DNA of 64,000 nucleotides from Nemophila menziesii (GCA_029959085.1 JARWIR010000038.1:5836915-5900914), one strand, 5' to 3'. Positions 21,123 through 32,718 are shown, numbered from the stretch's first letter. Numbers and translations are program-made. Notes: generated by a model not told the origin, from the letters alone.

Positions 21123-21785
21123 TTATTTAAGCTTCAGAGATTCTGAAGTGTTCTCTTTTTCTGATCTCTTTGGCCAACTTCTCTCGTTCTCAAGAATTGT
21201 TTCCATCCCCAACTCAACTTCTTCAGGATCTAGCAACACAAAACCTGCGTTTCCTAACGAATCTGCTTTCTCTCTTGATTTATCATTAAGGCCTCCATAA
21301 AAAAAGGTTAAATAATATTCTGGCGATGATCTATGATAGGGACATCGCGCCTTCTTTTCTGTAAATCGTAACCATGCTTCACCCAAACTCTCTCTGTCTT
21401 CCTGTATAAATTGCTCAAGCTCCAACATATCTTTTAAACGTCTACTAACCGGATAGAAACGGTCTAGGAATCTTGCTTGAAGCTTGTCCCAATCTGGAAT
21501 AACATGAGGGTATTGGGAATCATACCAATCGCTTGCACATCCGGTCAAGAAGAACTGGAACATCACGTAATACACTTGCTCCCTAGTAACTCCTCTTACG
21601 ATAGAAGCGTCACAGATTTGCATGAATTTCTGAATATATCGGATCGGATCTTGATGTGCAACACCGCTGAATAATCCATGAGTTGCAAACTGAATTAGCA
21701 TCCCTGGATCAGGTTTAAATTTTGCGGCTTTGATTTCTGGAGCGCGAATCCCTCGTGGCTCCACTCTAAACTCGATGGATTCCAT
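21123..21785 (-). CDS. gag N-terminal domain (Retrotrans_gag), right-hand element (220 aa)
   Basis: The ORF begins MESIEFRVEPRG and contains the hydrophobic-aromatic pattern of the Retrotrans_gag domain: PIRYIQKFMQICD, the block FFLTGCASDWYDSQ, WDKLQARFLDRFYP and GEAWLRFTEKKARCPYH. It ends at a TAA exactly where the 385-aa gag of units 1-3 reads Glu, so it is the N-terminal half of a gag truncated by a nonsense mutation. It is the best-preserved coding part of the right-hand element and the domain missing from units 1-3. Confidence 0.75.
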   Translation of the reverse strand: MESIEFRVEPRGIRAPEIKAAKFKPDPGMLIQFATHGLFSGVAHQDPIRYIQKFMQICDASIVRGVTREQVYYVMFQFFLTGCASDWYDSQYPHVIPDWDKLQARFLDRFYPVSRRLKDMLELEQFIQEDRESLGEAWLRFTEKKARCPYHRSSPEYYLTFFYGGLNDKSREKADSLGNAGFVLLDPEEVELGMETILENERSWPKRSEKENTSESLKLK

Positions 21786-21887
21786 CTGTAACTAAATCTG
21801 AAAAACAAAAACTAAAAGACAAAAGCGTAAAATAGAACTAACTAAAAATAAAAGCACAAGATATATGCACAAGGACTAACGATGTAG

Positions 21888-21905
21888 TCCCCGGCAGCGG
21901 CGCCA
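21888..21905 (-). promoter_or_regulatory. Primer binding site, right-hand element
   Basis: The minus strand reads TGGCGCCGCTGCCGGGGA, one mismatch from the tRNA-Asp complement and closer to consensus than the sites in units 1-3. Confidence 0.82.
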
Positions 21906-21911
21906 AAAACT

Positions 21912-23410
21912 TGGTGGGGCCTAGGGTGTGATAAAATAAGATATAATTAACGTGAAAATAACACCCTAAAGCTACACGGTTCTGCAAGTATACAGATCGT
22001 ATGCAAGTTTTAGTTAAAAGATTAAGATTCGTTCCGCAGAGACTACGAAGGTTAGAGGAATCTTATGCAATAATCATGTGCAATAAATTAAAGCTAGAAC
22101 AACTAAAGGCAAATAAAAGTAAAGACAAACAAAGATGGATTTGATAAAATAATTAACTAAATTAAAACTAAGAATTAAAAGACGGAAAATAAATATGAAA
22201 GAGAAGTGATATGAGAATATAGCTCAAGTTATTAGCATGTAATCCCCACTAGTTTTGCCGTTCTAAACATGTAAGGGTGAATTATGTAGTATTTCCCTAA
22301 TCGGTCCCAATTCGCTATCGGTAGTTTCAAATAGGATTTACCTGTGTCAATAAGGCTTCCTAAGCAAACTTTTCCTGTAATTGGTAAATAGTCACAAGAA
22401 CTAAACCATAGTGATTATCTAGCTAGGTTGGGTTGTCAGATCAGACCTAATACTAGACGTTATGTGCTAAACATGCAATTAAACACCGTTGTCAATGGTG
22501 ACCTAATTACTAGATGGTAATTCTATATGGCGGCCGTCCACAAGAACACAGAATATAAATCTAAACACATAAACAGAGAATAAAAACTATAATTCAATTT
22601 AAAACATTAAGTTCCCAAATTAGATAGATGTCAATCAAAACTAGGGTTCATACATATATGCTAAAAACTTAAGCTAAAGAAATTTAGTTCATGAAAGAAA
22701 AGAAAGAAATTACAAATTTAAAGGTAGAAGAAGACATAATGATGAACAGCTCCTTCCAGACTTCTCTCTTGTGTTGTAAGCTTCCTCTTGGTTTAAGGTT
22801 TCACCAAGGATGATTTAAGAGTGTTAAGAGGCTGTATTTATAGTGTATAGGTTGACCTAATTCGTTTCTTGGAGATAAGGCCAAGTAATAGACTCCAAGC
22901 CCGACTCAAATTCGGAAGGAAATAAAGATAAACACTGCTGGACCGTTTTGGGCATATCTTCTTCGTTATTGGTCGGTTTGAGCTCCATAAGATACCAAAA
23001 GAATAGTAACAGAATTATCCATGTCCCTATGAAAGGAATCTTCCAAAATCGGCATCCTTGTAGGAGTAATTACCACTTTTTTAGGCGTGTGCTGCAGAAA
23101 TTCAGATTAGGCAGCTTTTCCTTTTCCATGTTTTTAGCCTTTGTTTCCTTTATCTCCAATTACCATGTAAATCTCTTTTCATAAGTTGTTGTCTTTGACT
23201 TGGACTCTAATTAATCTCCATAATTATCTTTAAAGCTTCACACGAAATAAACAATTAAACCCAATATGCTCTAAAAATATTATGTTCCTAAATCAAGACT
23301 CAAAATAGGAAAGTGCACTAAACTAAGCTAAAATCAACCTATAAACTAATAAATAAGCCTAAAATGATGTCTCAGAAGTATATTTTATTATCACAAATGA
23401 GGAGACATCA
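21912..23410 (-). mobile_element. LTR4, 5' LTR of the array (1,499 bp)
   Basis: On the minus strand the LTR starts TGATGTCTCCTC and ends CCCCACCA, with a TATA box at 22834-22843 and a perfect 46-bp terminal inverted repeat at 23365-23410. It is clearly more diverged from LTR1-3 than they are from each other, with many substitutions and short indels. It is the outer right edge of the array; the flank beginning GAAGCTAATA is unrelated to internal sequence. Confidence 0.85.
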
Positions 23411-24671
23411 GAAGCTAATATTAATATGAAATAAAAACAAAGAATTAACTAAAATCAAATTAAACTAAGGAACTTATTTTAAGAATGGGGAGAGATTAAC
23501 TTGAGAATTGTTAGTAATCCCCGCTAAACACAATTTATGTTTTTCTTATTCTAAGGGAAAATTGGTATTTAACCACTAACCGTGATTCAACTATCTTCTT
23601 GAATTCCCGTCAGATATATGGGGCTTCCCTTGTAGTCTAACGATATTTGTCGAGTGATTTTACCAAGTATTTTGACGAATAGGCTCTAACTCTGTTGGCT
23701 ATTTAATTAATCAAGACCTCTCAATTTACTAAGCCACATCAAACAAATATAAACTATGCTTCACAACCCAACCCCCATGTCGGATGATAGTCAAGTTTCT
23801 ATAGTAACCTATTAATTGATCAAATAAATAGGCTCACACAATTAACAAATTCATATTTAATGGAAATAACACAACTCATTAAAACCTAAAATCCAAAATT
23901 AATATAAAATAAATAAATCATGATCTAGGATTTATTCCCTTACAATTCTCAAGTTATACGACTATAGCTCATACTGTAAGAGAAAAAAATAAAAATAAGA
24001 AAAGACGTAGTTTAAGGAAGAATTGCACTAATTAAGGAAATAAGTATTGTTTTTTAACTCCTTGCCTCTTGCCCTTGCTCCAAGCCTTCCTTCACTCTCT
24101 AATAATGATAAGTGTTATGTTTTTCTAGTCTAATGAGTATATATAGGAAAAAGTTTTAACTCATTGGGGCCAACTTAAGTGAGTCTTAAGTGGCCCATTA
24201 GACTCTTATAAATTTGGACTGCTTCAGGTATCTTCAGTAAAATTGACATAACTTTCGTGTCTCAACTCAAAATTAGATGCATTTACACCGTGTGTACTAG
24301 GCTCTAATGAATACCTTGTGTGTTAAATTTTATTAGAGAATTCACTACCAATTATTTGTTATGATTTTTGCAAGTTGATAGAAGCATTCTGTCAAGAGTT
24401 CTTTGTGAGCTTTAATTGGACTTCTTGGCTCCTTTTGTGCCTTGACTGAGGTTTCTTTTTCACTTTTTGACCTCATGTCTTCATCTTAGGTTCCAATATC
24501 ATCCATGTATCTAGTATTTACACACTTAACACACAAATTACCTAAAAAAAATCTCCAAATATATAAAAAACCAAGACCAGACCATTAAACAGAGACATAA
24601 CAAATATAAGGGATGAATCCCACAAGTATGCACTAAAACCCTATAAAATGATGACAAAAGGTGATACATCA
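23411..24671 (-). mobile_element. Degenerate related LTR, truncated by the array insertion
   Basis: It aligns with LTR4 from about 200 bp inside the LTR onward, sharing GTAATCCCCGCTAAAC and the AACTTAAGTGAG block near 24175. It ends GATACATCA at 24671. Its terminal hairpin is only 23 bp (24649-24671) because the middle has been deleted. The array inserted into this older LTR, so its left part is presumably beyond the window. Confidence 0.6.
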
Positions 24672-25379
24672 CCGGGATTCGAGAAAAGAAAAGAAAGAGA
24701 TTGAAAAAAAAGATAAGAAAAAAACGTGAAAAATTGAATGAAAAAGAAGTCAACGTGAAATCTTCCATCAAAACAAAGATTCATGTTTGACTTGAAAAAA
24801 TAATAATATAAAGTAAAATAAAAAAATATTGCAAGTGAATTAGTTAAACATCAAAAAGAAGTTTGTTTTGGGAATTAGGGATGGAAATTTAATACATCGA
24901 AAGGGGATGAGTGGTCAGGTCTATGAGAGTAAAGTCAAGCTCTTAGGTGGTAAGTTACTTGGTTAAGTGAGGACAGATCTAAAAGATCACTCTAAAATTG
25001 TCTGAATGTATCATACCAACCTTAAGCCAGGTTATAACTAAAAAGATCTTGAAATTCTTAGATGTGTGATTAAGTGAGAAATGAGAAGAAAGGAAGCAAG
25101 TAAATAGACCATTAGACACCTTATAAGAATTGAGGATCAACATATAGCCACCACTTCGAGCTAAGTTTTTAAGTATCCTTTTTTGCATTGTTAAGATAAT
25201 ATATCTTGGAACTTCAATATGTTTATAATTTATAAATAGTATATGTATAGATTATTCTTGATTAATATTTCATAAGATTTGTTGTATATTGTTTTTGAGG
25301 ATTATTACTCACTTGCCCGTGTGAAATTTTGGACGGGAGACCTTAGTTTTGTGCTTATTTTGTCGGAAGTTGGGGGTAT
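24672..25379 (+). mobile_element. 3' internal remnant of a plus-strand LTR element
   Basis: The last bases before the LTR at 25380 read AAGTTGGGGGTAT, a polypurine tract directly abutting TGATGTCTC. This identifies the stretch as the 3' end of an internal region on the plus strand. No coding domain is recognisable in it. Confidence 0.5.
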
Positions 25380-26852
25380 TGATGTCTCACCTTTTATGAT
25401 AGATTAATATACTCTTGATACATCATTTGTAGGTTTTTTATTTTTTTAATGGGTGATTTATTCCTATGTTTTGAGTTATTGGTTGATTCTTGGGTATATA
25501 CTTATTTTGGAGCATTTTGAGGTGATTATGTGTTAAGTGTGTAGCTCCTAGGACCATGAATGATATTAGATCCCAAGATGATGCAAAAAATTTGAAAAGC
25601 TAATAAGAAACCTGAGTCAAGTCACAAAAGAGTCAAAAGTTCACCAGAAGCTCGACAAAATGTGTCAACAAATTGCTTATATCAACTTTGAAATATCATA
25701 ACCATTAATTGGTGACAAATCTAATTATTAAAATTTCCATCAAGGTATCTATTAGACTTTAGAGTGTGTGAGAATAAACAGAGAACAATTTGGAGTTGAG
25801 ATGAAGAGGTTATAGGTTTTTTGTTATGAAGACCCAAAGTTGTCCAGGTTCACAAAAAGTAAATTGACCACTTTGACTCATTTAAGTAGTCGCAGCTTGT
25901 GCCAGACGTTTTCTGCAGGCTACATATAATAGTTTTCAACAGCAAAATATAACACTTATCATAATTTTAAGCTATAAGCGTTGGGAGAAAGGGAAAGAAT
26001 CAAGGAGTTTATTTATAACACCTAATTTCATATCTTTGTTATCACAATTAGTGTAATTTTTCCTATTTTTTATTCTTAGCTTAATTATGACTATTTCTTA
26101 TTTGTTTTATTTTCTTCAAATTGGACTAAACTCTCTAGTAGCTTGAGATGCTTGGGAATGAACCCAAACTATTAATCAGGGTTGATTGTATGTATTTATA
26201 TAAAACATAAATTGTTGTTGTAATTATCCTTAGGCTTAAATTCTTGTATGGGGATGGCGTATATAGGAATTTTTAGCTATTCCGGAGGGGGGTCTAGTAG
26301 TGGAACTAGGATAATTACACCTTTTGCAGTTGAAAAAGCAGAAGATCTAAACAAACTAGGTAATCATGAGAGGGTAAAATAGTCTTAGTCATTAGATAAT
26401 ATTGTAGGTTCACTCGAGAGAGGTTCCTACTATTAAATAGAAACCCTACTTACTTAGGAGAGACTAGGGGTGTACTATTGAATACTGGTTAGCAACAACA
26501 TCATGTTTTTCCTTAAACTACAAGTAAGTCCAAGCCATGGTTAGTGGGGATTACAAGTTTCTCGAGCTAAACTTTATCCATTATTCTCAAAACCTTTATA
26601 GTTATTTTCTTAGATTAATATTAGTTCTTTACATTCTTAGTTTAATAGTTCTTAATCGTAAAACTATATAAAATCTTTATGTTTAGTCTTTTCAGCTCAA
26701 CGAATCTCTAAGAAAAAACTAAAGTTACGCATGAACTCTTTAATCCCTATGGAGACGAACTTACTTATCAACTATATTACTTGTGACTACTCGTACTTGC
26801 GAGTTTTCATCTGTCGAGTGGTTGATTTTATACCATACCTCGGAGGATAGCA
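25380..26852 (+). mobile_element. 3' LTR of a plus-strand relative (1,473 bp)
   Basis: It starts TGATGTCTCACC with a 46-bp terminal inverted repeat (25380-25425, one arm mutated) and ends GGATAGCA at 26852. A shared block near 26540 reads GGGGATTACAAG. The polypurine tract upstream marks it as a 3' LTR. It is strongly diverged from LTR1-4, so it belongs to an older lineage. Confidence 0.65.
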
Positions 26853-27413
26853 CTATATATATATATATAGTCCACAAAAATGGATCCCGCCAATCGGGTC
26901 AACTTAAGTTAGTCAAAAGTGGCTAAATGGGCACTTTGTATATTATGGAAAACTTGTATTTTCATAGGAAAACACTCATAAATTCTTCAACTTATCTTCG
27001 ATTTGCAAATCATTTCTTTTCTTGGGATCTAAACTCCAAGAGATATCTCCTAGTATCATGATCAGAATTCTCATCAACTATTTGTTGTGAATTTTCAAAG
27101 TTGGTGGAGACACCGGCAATTTTTGTTGAACTTCTCATGAAACTTTTGGCTCTTTTGTGACTTGACTTGGATATTTCCTCGAATTTTCGACTTCCTAACT
27201 TCATCTCGAGGTTTTGTATCATCCATGTCTCTAGGAGTTGCCCACTTAGCACACAAATCATCTTAAATTGCTCCAAAAACACATTTATCTCTGAAATTGG
27301 CTAAACCACTCAAAACATGTCAAATACCAGGTTTAATCCCACATTAAATTTCATAAATCCACCTACATGATGTCTCATAAATCTCAAAATCTATCATAAA
27401 AGGATAGACATCA
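26853..27413 (-). mobile_element. Fragment of a minus-strand related LTR
   Basis: The 46-bp inverted repeat lies at 27368-27413 and marks the LTR 5' end on the minus strand. The AACTTAAGTTAG block near 26900 aligns with the LTR at 23411-24671. The rest of the LTR is missing, replaced by the LTR ending at 26852. A short (TA)n run sits at the junction. Confidence 0.55.
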
Positions 27414-27735
27414 ACGACAGAACTTTGAATTTTCAATCTGAGCTATTTGCGTTGCATTTTGAATTACACATGACATTTGGACATGGTTATAAGACGTTAT
27501 ACATTGAGACAAACTCGTTGGAATTACACACCCTAGTGAAGGACGGTCGGAATACTACTATGGGTCATTTTAATGCGGTAATCACTTCGTATAGAGAAGT
27601 TCTTGATACTTACGAGGGTTTTGAGCTTTTTATATGTTTATCGTGAAGCAAGCTTGTATGTCAATTGCTTGCCAAGAAAAACGTATATCGCGCAAAGAAG
27701 ATTCGATTCTATATAGCCGAAAGGTTTATGAAAAT
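27414..27735 (+). pseudogene. RNase H-like domain fragment
   Basis: The frame ELFALHFELHMTFGHGY followed by KTLYIETNSLELHTLV matches the middle of the plant RNase H-like (RVT_3) fold, including the IETNS position where the catalytic Asp normally sits (IETDS), here Asn. After GFELF the frame shifts, and the terminal YVYREASLYVNCL part is readable in another frame. The first half of the domain is absent because an LTR abuts at 27413. It could come from a host RNase H-like gene or a LINE; the missing halves prevent a decision. Confidence 0.6.
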
Positions 27736-27862
27736 GTATATAATAAAAGATAAGAGTATTACTCAAAGAGTTAGTTTAATCCCCTCATAAAGGTTTTTAG
27801 TAAGAGTTTATTTTAATAGTTATTTTTTTTTACCTAAGATGTAATGAAAAATAAAAAGTAAA

Positions 27863-27905
27863 TGTCCAATTTTTTTTTTTTTTTTGTTCAAATATAACTG
27901 TCCAA
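27863..27905 (-). mobile_element. Micro-insertion: poly(T) plus 13 bases between TGTCCAA repeats
   Basis: A 29-bp insertion (16 T followed by GTTCAAATATAAC) is flanked by the 7-bp direct repeat TGTCCAA. Read on the minus strand it is TTTGAAC followed by poly(A), the same 3' end as the LINE fragment at 48491-49490. It is probably an extremely 5'-truncated LINE tail. Confidence 0.45.
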
Positions 27906-27926
27906 ATTTGGCTAACGCGGGAATGT

Positions 27927-27971
27927 CATCATCCAATTTTTTTTTTTTTTTTTTGGGCACGCATCATCCAA
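27927..27971 (-). mobile_element. Micro-insertion: poly(T) plus 7 bases between CATCATCCAA repeats
   Basis: A 25-bp insertion (18 T then GGGCACG) is flanked by the perfect 10-bp direct repeat CATCATCCAA. It has the form of a target-site duplication around a nearly pure poly(A) tail on the minus strand. Confidence 0.5.
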
Positions 27972-28126
27972 ATTCCAGTCAAAGGTTTGACAAAAAAAGG
28001 TTTCAGGCAAAGTTTTTGAATCATTTATTGCATGATGTCAAAAAACGCGTAAGCATATGAGATAAGGATGCTCAATAAATCATAATGCAGTTCTGAAGTT
28101 CAAACTGATCCAATCATGGTGATGCA

Positions 28127-29990
28127 TTTTTTTTTTTGGTATGTAAACGGTTGTATGAATAAAAAAATGTACACTATATACAAGAGAGTCATGTACCTAA
28201 CTTAAAAGACTAAAAATAACAACTAAAAAACTAAAACGATTACCTCATACTAATGCTAATACAAGCTAATCGCCTATCATCATCTAAAAACGAATAACGA
28301 GGACAAGGAAAATAAAATGGAAAAGATGCACCACTTAATTTCCTTGATAAATGTTTCTCTAAATGAAGAATCACCTCTTCTAGCTAGGTGATTTCTCGTT
28401 TTCCGAATACAATACACGGTAGCTCCAAAACCAATTTTCCATGCTTTTCTCCTCCAATTTTCTCTAGTTTTAAGTTTTTTGAGCCATTTCAAAGCACTTA
28501 GTAGCGTGTTCATCTCATTTTCCAATCCTAACCAAGACTTTATCTCCAACCAAATAGCCCTCGAATAAGTACAATAAAAAAAGAGATGCTTGTTTGACTC
28601 GAAATCTTCTCCAGATAAATTACAAAGAGGATCCAACTCCAAATAAGTAATATGATCCTTTGTTTTAAGCCTCTCTTGCAAAGCCATCCATACAATAATG
28701 CATGTTTAGGAAATATACACGAGTACCAAATAATATTCGCTCAAGGTTTAACATAATATTTTCGACAGAATAAATCATAAGGTTTTTATGTAAAGAATAA
28801 AATTCCTTACTCGATATCCCAAGTGTAACGTGACTCGTATTTCTCAAGGAAAACCACAAAGCCAAAATACTCTCCCGGTCTTCCACTCTTAAGGACCCAC
28901 AAATAACATCCTTTAACTCCCAAACATTTTTCAATAAAAGAGAATCACCCTTTCTCGGTTTCCAATCCCAAAATCCACGAACTTGCAAATATTCTCCATG
29001 TATCCATTTATTCCATAGTGAATCCTTATTTTCCACAATTTTCAAAAGCATTTTTATTAGTAATGCTTTATTCCATGCTTCTAATTTTTTGACCTAAGTC
29101 CACCTTCATCTTTTGGTATACAAATTTTACTCCAACTAACTTGAGGAGGTTTATTTTCTCAATAAAAATTCCGGCATATGCTAATCACATGATCTCGAAC
29201 ACCAATCAGAATCGAAAAAATACAAAATCAAAAACAAATAACTCCTTGGAGAACCGATCTAATTAATTCCAATCTCCCGACAAAAGAAAGAGATGAAGGT
29301 CTCCAAGACCTCACATAACCCTCCAACTTATCAAAAAGAGGTTTATAATCTATTGAAAGCAAAACGGATGAGCCAAGTGGGACCCCTAGATAACAGAAAG
29401 GCATGACACCTCTTTCCAAGAGTGTAGGTGTCACGCCATTTTCAATATCATCATTCGATACCCCAATATAATAAATATTAGACTTTTCAACATTTAATCG
29501 AAGTCCCGAACAATCCCCAAAACTATTTAAGCTATCCATAAGAATTTTTATCGACTCCTTGTCTCCTTTTGAAAGTAGCATTAAAATATCCGCAAAGGCT
29601 AGATGTGTAACCTTTTGTTTCTCACATTTAGGATGATACTTAAAATCAATACTCGTATTTTTCTTTAAAAGCCTAGAGAAGTATTAAAGACAAAGGATAA
29701 AAAGATAAGGGGAAATAGGGTCACCTTATCTTAATCCTTTTTAGCCTTTAAAAAATCCATGAATTTCTCCATTTATAGTAACCGAATAGAAAGGAGATGA
29801 AACACAAGCCATTATCCAATTCACAAATTTTCCAGAAAATTTAATCCCTTTAATACCTGATGAAGGAATTCCCAAGAGATTGAATCGTACGTCTTTCGAA
29901 AATCGATCTTAATAGTGCATCTCGAGGAGCTACTTTGATTGTTGTACCCCCTTAAAAGCTCTTGCATGAGGTGTATATTCTATATAGCAA
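28127..29990 (-). pseudogene. Dead 5'-truncated LINE, RT and zf-RVT domains
   Basis: On the minus strand fragments run in order. First comes part of the RT palm, IKIDFRKTYDSISWEFL. The next motif, GLR-stop-GDPISP, has a nonsense change at the usual Gln. The catalytic box reads FADI instead of FADD. A thumb region follows (ORF 29581-29228, CYLGVPLGS), then a connection region (29051-28665), and a zinc-finger zf-RVT domain (28687-28280). An 11-base poly(T) at 28127-28137 is the poly(A) tail. No RNase H follows, unlike the other LINEs in the window, so this is another lineage. Confidence 0.8.
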
Positions 29991-30337
29991 GGATTGGGAA
30001 CTAGTAGACAGTGGAAAATCCAAGATCGCAAAACAGGATAGATTTACAATTGCTCTTAAAAAAATTACTTTGGGGTATTTAACCAAAAAAGACATAAAAT
30101 TATTAATTATTTTTTATAGTAACAACTCTTATTAATAAATAAAATAAAAAAATTAAATTAATTAATTTTGTAAAAAATCTAACAATTAACATATTAACAA
30201 AATTTTATATATTTTTAAAATAAACAATATTTACTTTTATCAATATTACAGTTTTCTTTATGTAACCTATATTTTAATATGTACAAGAATTTTACTGTCA
30301 TACTTAATTATCAAGATCTTTTTAGTAATAATCATAT
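29991..30337. other. AT-rich intergenic DNA
   Basis: No gene or recognisable repeat is seen; the sequence is dominated by short A and T runs. Confidence 0.5.
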
Positions 30338-30518
30338 GAGTAATGATATATACCATTTAAATTTACACCATCTAGGTATACTACTCTTGACGTGGCTTGA
30401 ATTGCTTGATTATAAATCGTTAATCTATTTATTTTCTTGATTCGATTAACAATTTATTGCCAATCAATTCACACCACATCATGGGTAGTATGATTTTAGG
30501 TGGTATATATCATTACTC
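30338..30518. mobile_element. MITE with GAGTAATGATATATACCA inverted repeats
   Basis: The left end GAGTAATGATATATACCA is repeated in inverted form at the right end. The element is flanked by TAATCATAT and TAATCATAA, a 9-bp duplication with one mismatch. A 9-bp duplication fits Mutator-like MITEs. A decayed relative lies at 49953-50137. Confidence 0.6.
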
Positions 30519-31211
30519 TAATCATAATACACAATGACGGATTCATTATGAATCATAATAATGTATATAGCCAATTTACTTTGTAGCCAAGAGAGCAAAA
30601 TTTATAGGAAAAAAAACTCAGCAGCAAATTTACTGAAGAAAAAAATGGCCGATAACATTTTTAACAATCTATTTAACAAATAACCGTCATTAATAATAAT
30701 AAAATAATTTAATTTCTTAACATTAATTAATTAATATAATAAATAAATATTATAAACAAATTATTAAATTATCTAAAAGATACATAAATTTAATTTTTTT
30801 TTCATACAAACTTAAATTATATATTTATATTAAAATTGAAATAATAAATTACCTTGAATTTAGAGAAGAAATCACCAAAAATTGATAGAAATTAAGTAAG
30901 TCTTATATGTTTGTAAGTTAAAAGTAGATTAAACCTTATTAATAGGGTAAATATATACTTAATTAAGGCAGAACTAGGTTTCTAAGGATATTAATTTTTT
31001 TTTTAAATCAAGGGTGGACTGAAACCCACCTTATAACAGATCCGCCTACTGCGGCCATTGATATTGACATTAGTGACAATATGAGACATAAATTAACCAG
31101 GAGATATTTTAATTAGAAGTCTCATTGAAAGAGAAACCTAGACGTTTCTCCTAACCATGAATTCTGTATCTCGTTTCAATATTTAGAGTTATCCATACTA
31201 CTCTAATAATT
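30519..31211. other. AT-rich intergenic DNA
   Basis: No gene is recognised. The stretch is very AT-rich, with scattered poly(A) and poly(T) runs. Confidence 0.5.
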
Positions 31212-31221
31212 TTGATTTGAT

Positions 31222-32107
31222 CTTTTTATTACATGTCCGTTAAGTATGGCGGTATGGACGAATTCAAAGTTACAAATGCATATTGATAAAGAGAAAAAAT
31301 ACCAATTGGGTAATTGGGTAATTGGCTAATCGAAACGTGTAAAAAGTATGTGAAAAGCGGATGAGACCAGAATGAATTTATCGCCTACTTTTTACTTATT
31401 ATATGGAATATATGGAAAGCTAAGATGAAGGGATTTCATGAGAACACACCATGGGTAATAAAAGACATTTTGTATAAAATTCATTCGAATATGAAGGACC
31501 TTTTTGGCCCTAAAAATGATGAAGAGGGGGAACGAGGTAAAAGAGATAAAAAGCAGAGTAAAGGGGATAATGGAGTTAACTTAGAGGATAACCCAATACT
31601 AACGGGTGAGTCGGAGTATACTTTCATGAGTGATGCCTCTTTTAAAAAAGAATATGAACCTTCAGGTTTAGCTTCAATAGCAATTAACAAGGAAGGTAAA
31701 GTTACTCATAAGATTGTTTCTAGATCTATCATCAGAAGTTCTATTGAAGGCGAATATTGGGAGGTCCTTTTAGCTATGAGAAAGGCCGTTATTTGCAATC
31801 TTCAGAGTGTTTCTTTTTACTCCGATAACCTTGAATTGATTCAAGGTATTTCTAAACGCACAGGTCTTCAGTGGCAAATTTACCCGTTCATTGCCGAAAT
31901 GAGGAGCTGACTTTGGAAGTTCCCTTCCTGGAAGGTTAACTTCGTTAATAGGAAACTTAATAACGTCACAGACCTTATGACTAAGTGTACAAGATGAAAT
32001 ATCGACCCCTTTGCTTGAAAGAATGGTTCTTTAACTGATTTTTATATTTTCTTTAAATCATTGTATAAACGTTCATGAATAGTTGTATCTTTTTGAAAAA
32101 AAAAAAA
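31222..32107 (+). mobile_element. 5'-truncated LINE tail with target-site duplication
   Basis: The 10-bp repeat TTGATTTGAT flanks the insertion (31212-31221 and 32108-32117), and a 12-base poly(A) ends it. It contains the end of ORF2 of the same LINE family as the intact copy at 36835-43486, including IWNIWKAKMKG and an RNase H domain. Confidence 0.75.
31425..31910 (+). pseudogene. LINE RNase H domain fragment (ORF2 C-terminus)
   Basis: The 161-codon frame holds a Lys/Glu-rich linker and then RNase H motifs: SDASFKKEYEPSGLA (first Asp), IEGEYWEVLLAMRK (Glu) and SDNLELIQGI (second Asp). The frame ends at a stop after IAEMRS, before the last motif. Downstream sequence still resembles the C-terminal NRKLNNVTDLMTKC segment but is mutated. 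It is non-functional alone. Confidence 0.75.
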
Positions 32108-32131
32108 TTGATTTGATTTAAGGAAATTGCT

Positions 32132-32710
32132 TAGGGATGGCAATGGTTCAAATATTAACCGTAACCGATGGATATCCGATCCAATAAAAAATCCGTTAGA
32201 AACTGATGGTGCATCCATGAGGGTTTGGTTCTCACAAAAGGTAACCGGTGGATTATCCGTTAGGATTTGGTCTTTTACAATAATCCGACGGATAATCCGA
32301 AATCCGAATAAAAATATAAAAAATAAAAAATATATACTGTGTATAAAAATATTATATATGCAAATTTCATACATAATATCGATCAAATATTATATTCCAT
32401 ACATAAACTAACTAATTGATTATTATCTATTTTATTACTATATTGCCTAATATTATTTTATGGTCTTCAAATAATTTTGTAGCTAGTTTTAGAATTTTAA
32501 GAGTATTTAATAATTTATTTTATTTAGATCTTTTTAAATATTGCGGATACGGATTAACCACGAATAAACCGCATCCGTCGCGGATGCGGATTTGGTAAAT
32601 AATTCTAAAATCCGATGGTTAATGGATACGGATTTGGTTATCGTTTTTCTTGATGGATGTGGATGTGGTTATGCAATTTTGTGAGGATATCCGATCCGTT
32701 GTCATCCCTA
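32132..32710. mobile_element. hAT-like MITE (579 bp)
   Basis: The ends are inverted repeats starting TAGGGATGGCAATGG on the left and TTAGGGATGACAACGG (complement) on the right. They are flanked by AAATTGCT and AATTTGCT, an 8-bp duplication with one mismatch as expected for hAT. The interior has repeated GGATATCCGATCC and GCGGATTTGGT motifs in both orientations. No transposase is present. Confidence 0.7.
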
Positions 32711-32718
32711 AATTTGCT

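Larger units (their letters stand above)
1..23410 (-). mobile_element. Tandem array of Athila-like LTR retrotransposons sharing LTRs
   Basis: Four same-strand LTRs alternate with internal regions, so each internal region is bounded by LTRs that also serve its neighbour. The family is assigned to Ty3/Gypsy, Athila-like, from four features. The primer binding site is complementary to tRNA-Asp, the gag has a CCHC knuckle and an Athila-type C-terminal block, an integrase tail remains in the right-hand member, and a conserved block (GACGTTAAA followed by GGGAGACA) follows the coding region. Shared-LTR arrays are known to form by unequal recombination between LTRs; applying that here is inference. 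The array enters from the left edge, so the left boundary and target-site duplication cannot be seen. The right flank after 23410 is an older LTR. Confidence 0.82.
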
